A stretch of 6,936 nucleotides of DNA, from contig PKTO01000315.1 in assembly GCA_002869095.1 (NCBI GenBank), forward strand, positions 1 to 6,936, written 5' to 3'. Both the position numbers and the translations under genes were made by a program. This DNA comes from Clostridiales bacterium (GTDB taxonomy: Bacteria > Bacillota > Clostridia > Peptostreptococcales > BM714). The notes below the pieces were generated by a model. It was not told where the DNA came from, made no database searches, and worked only from the letters and a program-made list of their open reading frames with translations. This document shows, piece by piece, positions 5,881 to 6,936 of this stretch (the stretch's first letter is position 1; the number at the start of each line of letters is the position of its first letter).

Positions 5881-5936
5881 TGAAGGGAAACAGCTTTGGC
5901 TTATCGAAATACTACATGAAGGACAATAATTGAAAA

Positions 5937-5941
5937 AGGGG
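5937..5941 (+). promoter_or_regulatory. Ribosome binding site for addB
   Basis: AGGGG lies 6 nt before the ATG at 5948. An in-frame TTG at 5930 with GAAGGA upstream (5918-5923) could add six residues, but the ATG gives MGMKIIAGRAGSGKT, which lines up with the usual AddB N-terminus without extension. Confidence 0.7.
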
Positions 5942-5947
5942 TTCGCA

Positions 5948-6936
5948 ATGGGAATGAAAATAATCGCCGGAAGAGCGGGCAGCGGAAAGACTGATGCCTT
6001 GTACGGACTGATAAAAAACAGAATAGGCCAGGGCATGGATACGGTTTTGATAGTGCCCGAGCAATACAGCTTTCAGGCGGAGCGAGACCTGGTTGAAAGG
6101 CTCGACAAACCGGGCTTTCTTGGTGCGGAAGTTTTAAGCTTCAGCCGTCTGGTGCATAGAATCCTGGAGGTGGAAGGCGGACTCGGGGCAAATCACATAA
6201 GCGACCTGGGAAAAACAATGCTTCTCCGCAAGGCATTTGAAGAAAACGGAGAGGCTTTCGGTATATTCAAGGGCTCATTCAGGAAACAGGGATTCATAAG
6301 CCAACTGAACGATTTTCTGAATGAACTCAAAAAAAATGGGATAGAACCCCTTGAACTGCTTTCGACTGCCGATGAAATACGCGGACTCGAATTGCTTAAA
6401 GGCAAATTGAGGGACATAGCCTTCGCATATGAATATGTGGAGAATGCACTGAAAGAAAAATATTCCGATACATGGGATCTTTATGAACTTGCGGAAGAAA
6501 AACTAATGGAATCGGATCGCTATAAAGACACGGTGTTTTATGTGGACGGTTTTGCCGGATTCACAGGACGTGAGAAAAGCCTTGTCAAGGCTCTTTTGAA
6601 AAAAACGGAAGGCCTTGTAATTACTCTTGCGTGCGACATGGGGGAGAGTGGAGACTCGTATGTGTTTTCAAACACATTGAGAACCCTCGAAGAGTTAAAG
6701 GCATTGTCTAATGAAGCAGGGGGGACGTTTGAGCTTGAAGTTTGCCAACCGTCAAGCGACAATGGGGAACTCTCTTTTTTAAGAGACCATTTCTACAGCT
6801 ATCCTACTGTTTCATATAAGGGCAAACCTGAAAAAATAGTGCTTTTTGCAGCAAAGAATCGCTTTTCGGAAATAGAAAATGCTGCAGGTGAAATACTTCG
6901 GCTGGCAGACGAAAAAAAATACCGCTACAGGGACAT
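5948..6936 (+). CDS. addB: AddB (RexB-like) subunit of the AddAB helicase-nuclease, N-terminal part only
   Basis: AddAB resects DNA double-strand breaks up to a Chi site and loads RecA, doing the job of RecBCD in Firmicutes. The 329 visible residues are open to the window edge; full AddB is about 1,100-1,200 residues, so the C-terminal nuclease domain and its Fe-S cysteines lie outside. Visible: the Walker A motif GRAGSGKT (8-15), VLIVPEQYSFQAER (33-46), EVLSFSRLVHRIL (61-73) and FYVDGFAGFTGREKSLV (197-213), the helicase-like D-G-F-x-G-F-T segment typical of AddB. The last residues, KKYRYRD, match the conserved segment that precedes the next helicase motif. It is divergent from the transporter gene and has its own ribosome binding site; no confident promoter was found in 5870-5947. 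addA would be expected to follow, but it is not visible. Confidence 0.95.
   Translation, partial: MGMKIIAGRAGSGKTDALYGLIKNRIGQGMDTVLIVPEQYSFQAERDLVERLDKPGFLGAEVLSFSRLVHRILEVEGGLGANHISDLGKTMLLRKAFEENGEAFGIFKGSFRKQGFISQLNDFLNELKKNGIEPLELLSTADEIRGLELLKGKLRDIAFAYEYVENALKEKYSDTWDLYELAEEKLMESDRYKDTVFYVDGFAGFTGREKSLVKALLKKTEGLVITLACDMGESGDSYVFSNTLRTLEELKALSNEAGGTFELEVCQPSSDNGELSFLRDHFYSYPTVSYKGKPEKIVLFAAKNRFSEIENAAGEILRLADEKKYRYRD

Noticed and set aside
6193..6762. Two 74-codon minus-strand frames inside addB
   Set aside because: They are opposite conserved AddB coding sequence, are Ser/Pro/Phe-rich as expected for a reverse-complement frame, and have no conserved features.

Overview
The window reads as a typical stretch of a Gram-positive Firmicute chromosome, most likely an anaerobic member of the Clostridia. 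The evidence is strong AAGGAGG-type ribosome binding sites, heavy use of AGA/AGG and ATA codons, a two-subunit class I (oxygen-sensitive 4Fe-4S) fumarase, a short bacterial malic enzyme, and an AddB-type recombination helicase/nuclease instead of RecBCD. The genus cannot be told from this sequence. No mobile element, CRISPR array, rRNA or tRNA was seen.

Layout. Positions 1-366 hold the 3' part of a methionine-R-sulfoxide reductase (msrB) whose start lies upstream of the window. A 120-bp gap follows, with a good SigA-type promoter candidate and, downstream of it, a Rho-independent terminator ending only 23 bp before the next gene. Five tightly spaced + strand genes (487-4986) look like one operon: fumarase alpha and beta subunits, malic enzyme, glycerate kinase, and a four-helix membrane protein of the DUF1461/TIGR01906 family. 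On the opposite strand, a TSUP (TauE/SafE) membrane transporter (4976-5728) converges on the operon and overlaps its last gene by 11 bp. A 219-bp divergent intergenic region (5729-5947) is rich in inverted repeats and carries a + strand terminator-like hairpin. The window ends inside addB (5948 onward), of which the N-terminal 329 residues are visible.

How the genes fit together. Fumarase interconverts fumarate and malate, and malic enzyme oxidatively decarboxylates malate to pyruvate with NAD(P)H. Glycerate kinase feeds glycerate into lower glycolysis as phosphoglycerate, which also leads to pyruvate. The operon is therefore a small carbon-entry module converging on pyruvate. Whether the natural substrate is fumarate/malate or a related hydroxy acid such as tartrate cannot be settled here. 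The DUF1461 protein has no known function. msrB and addB are housekeeping neighbours (oxidative protein repair and double-strand break repair) with no obvious tie to the operon.

Most of the window is ordinary. The points worth a second look are the terminator placed inside the fumarase leader, the nested inverted repeats and apparently ownerless terminator upstream of addB, and the consistent presence or absence of a DUF1461 gene in this metabolic operon. Nothing here shows a clearly new biological system.
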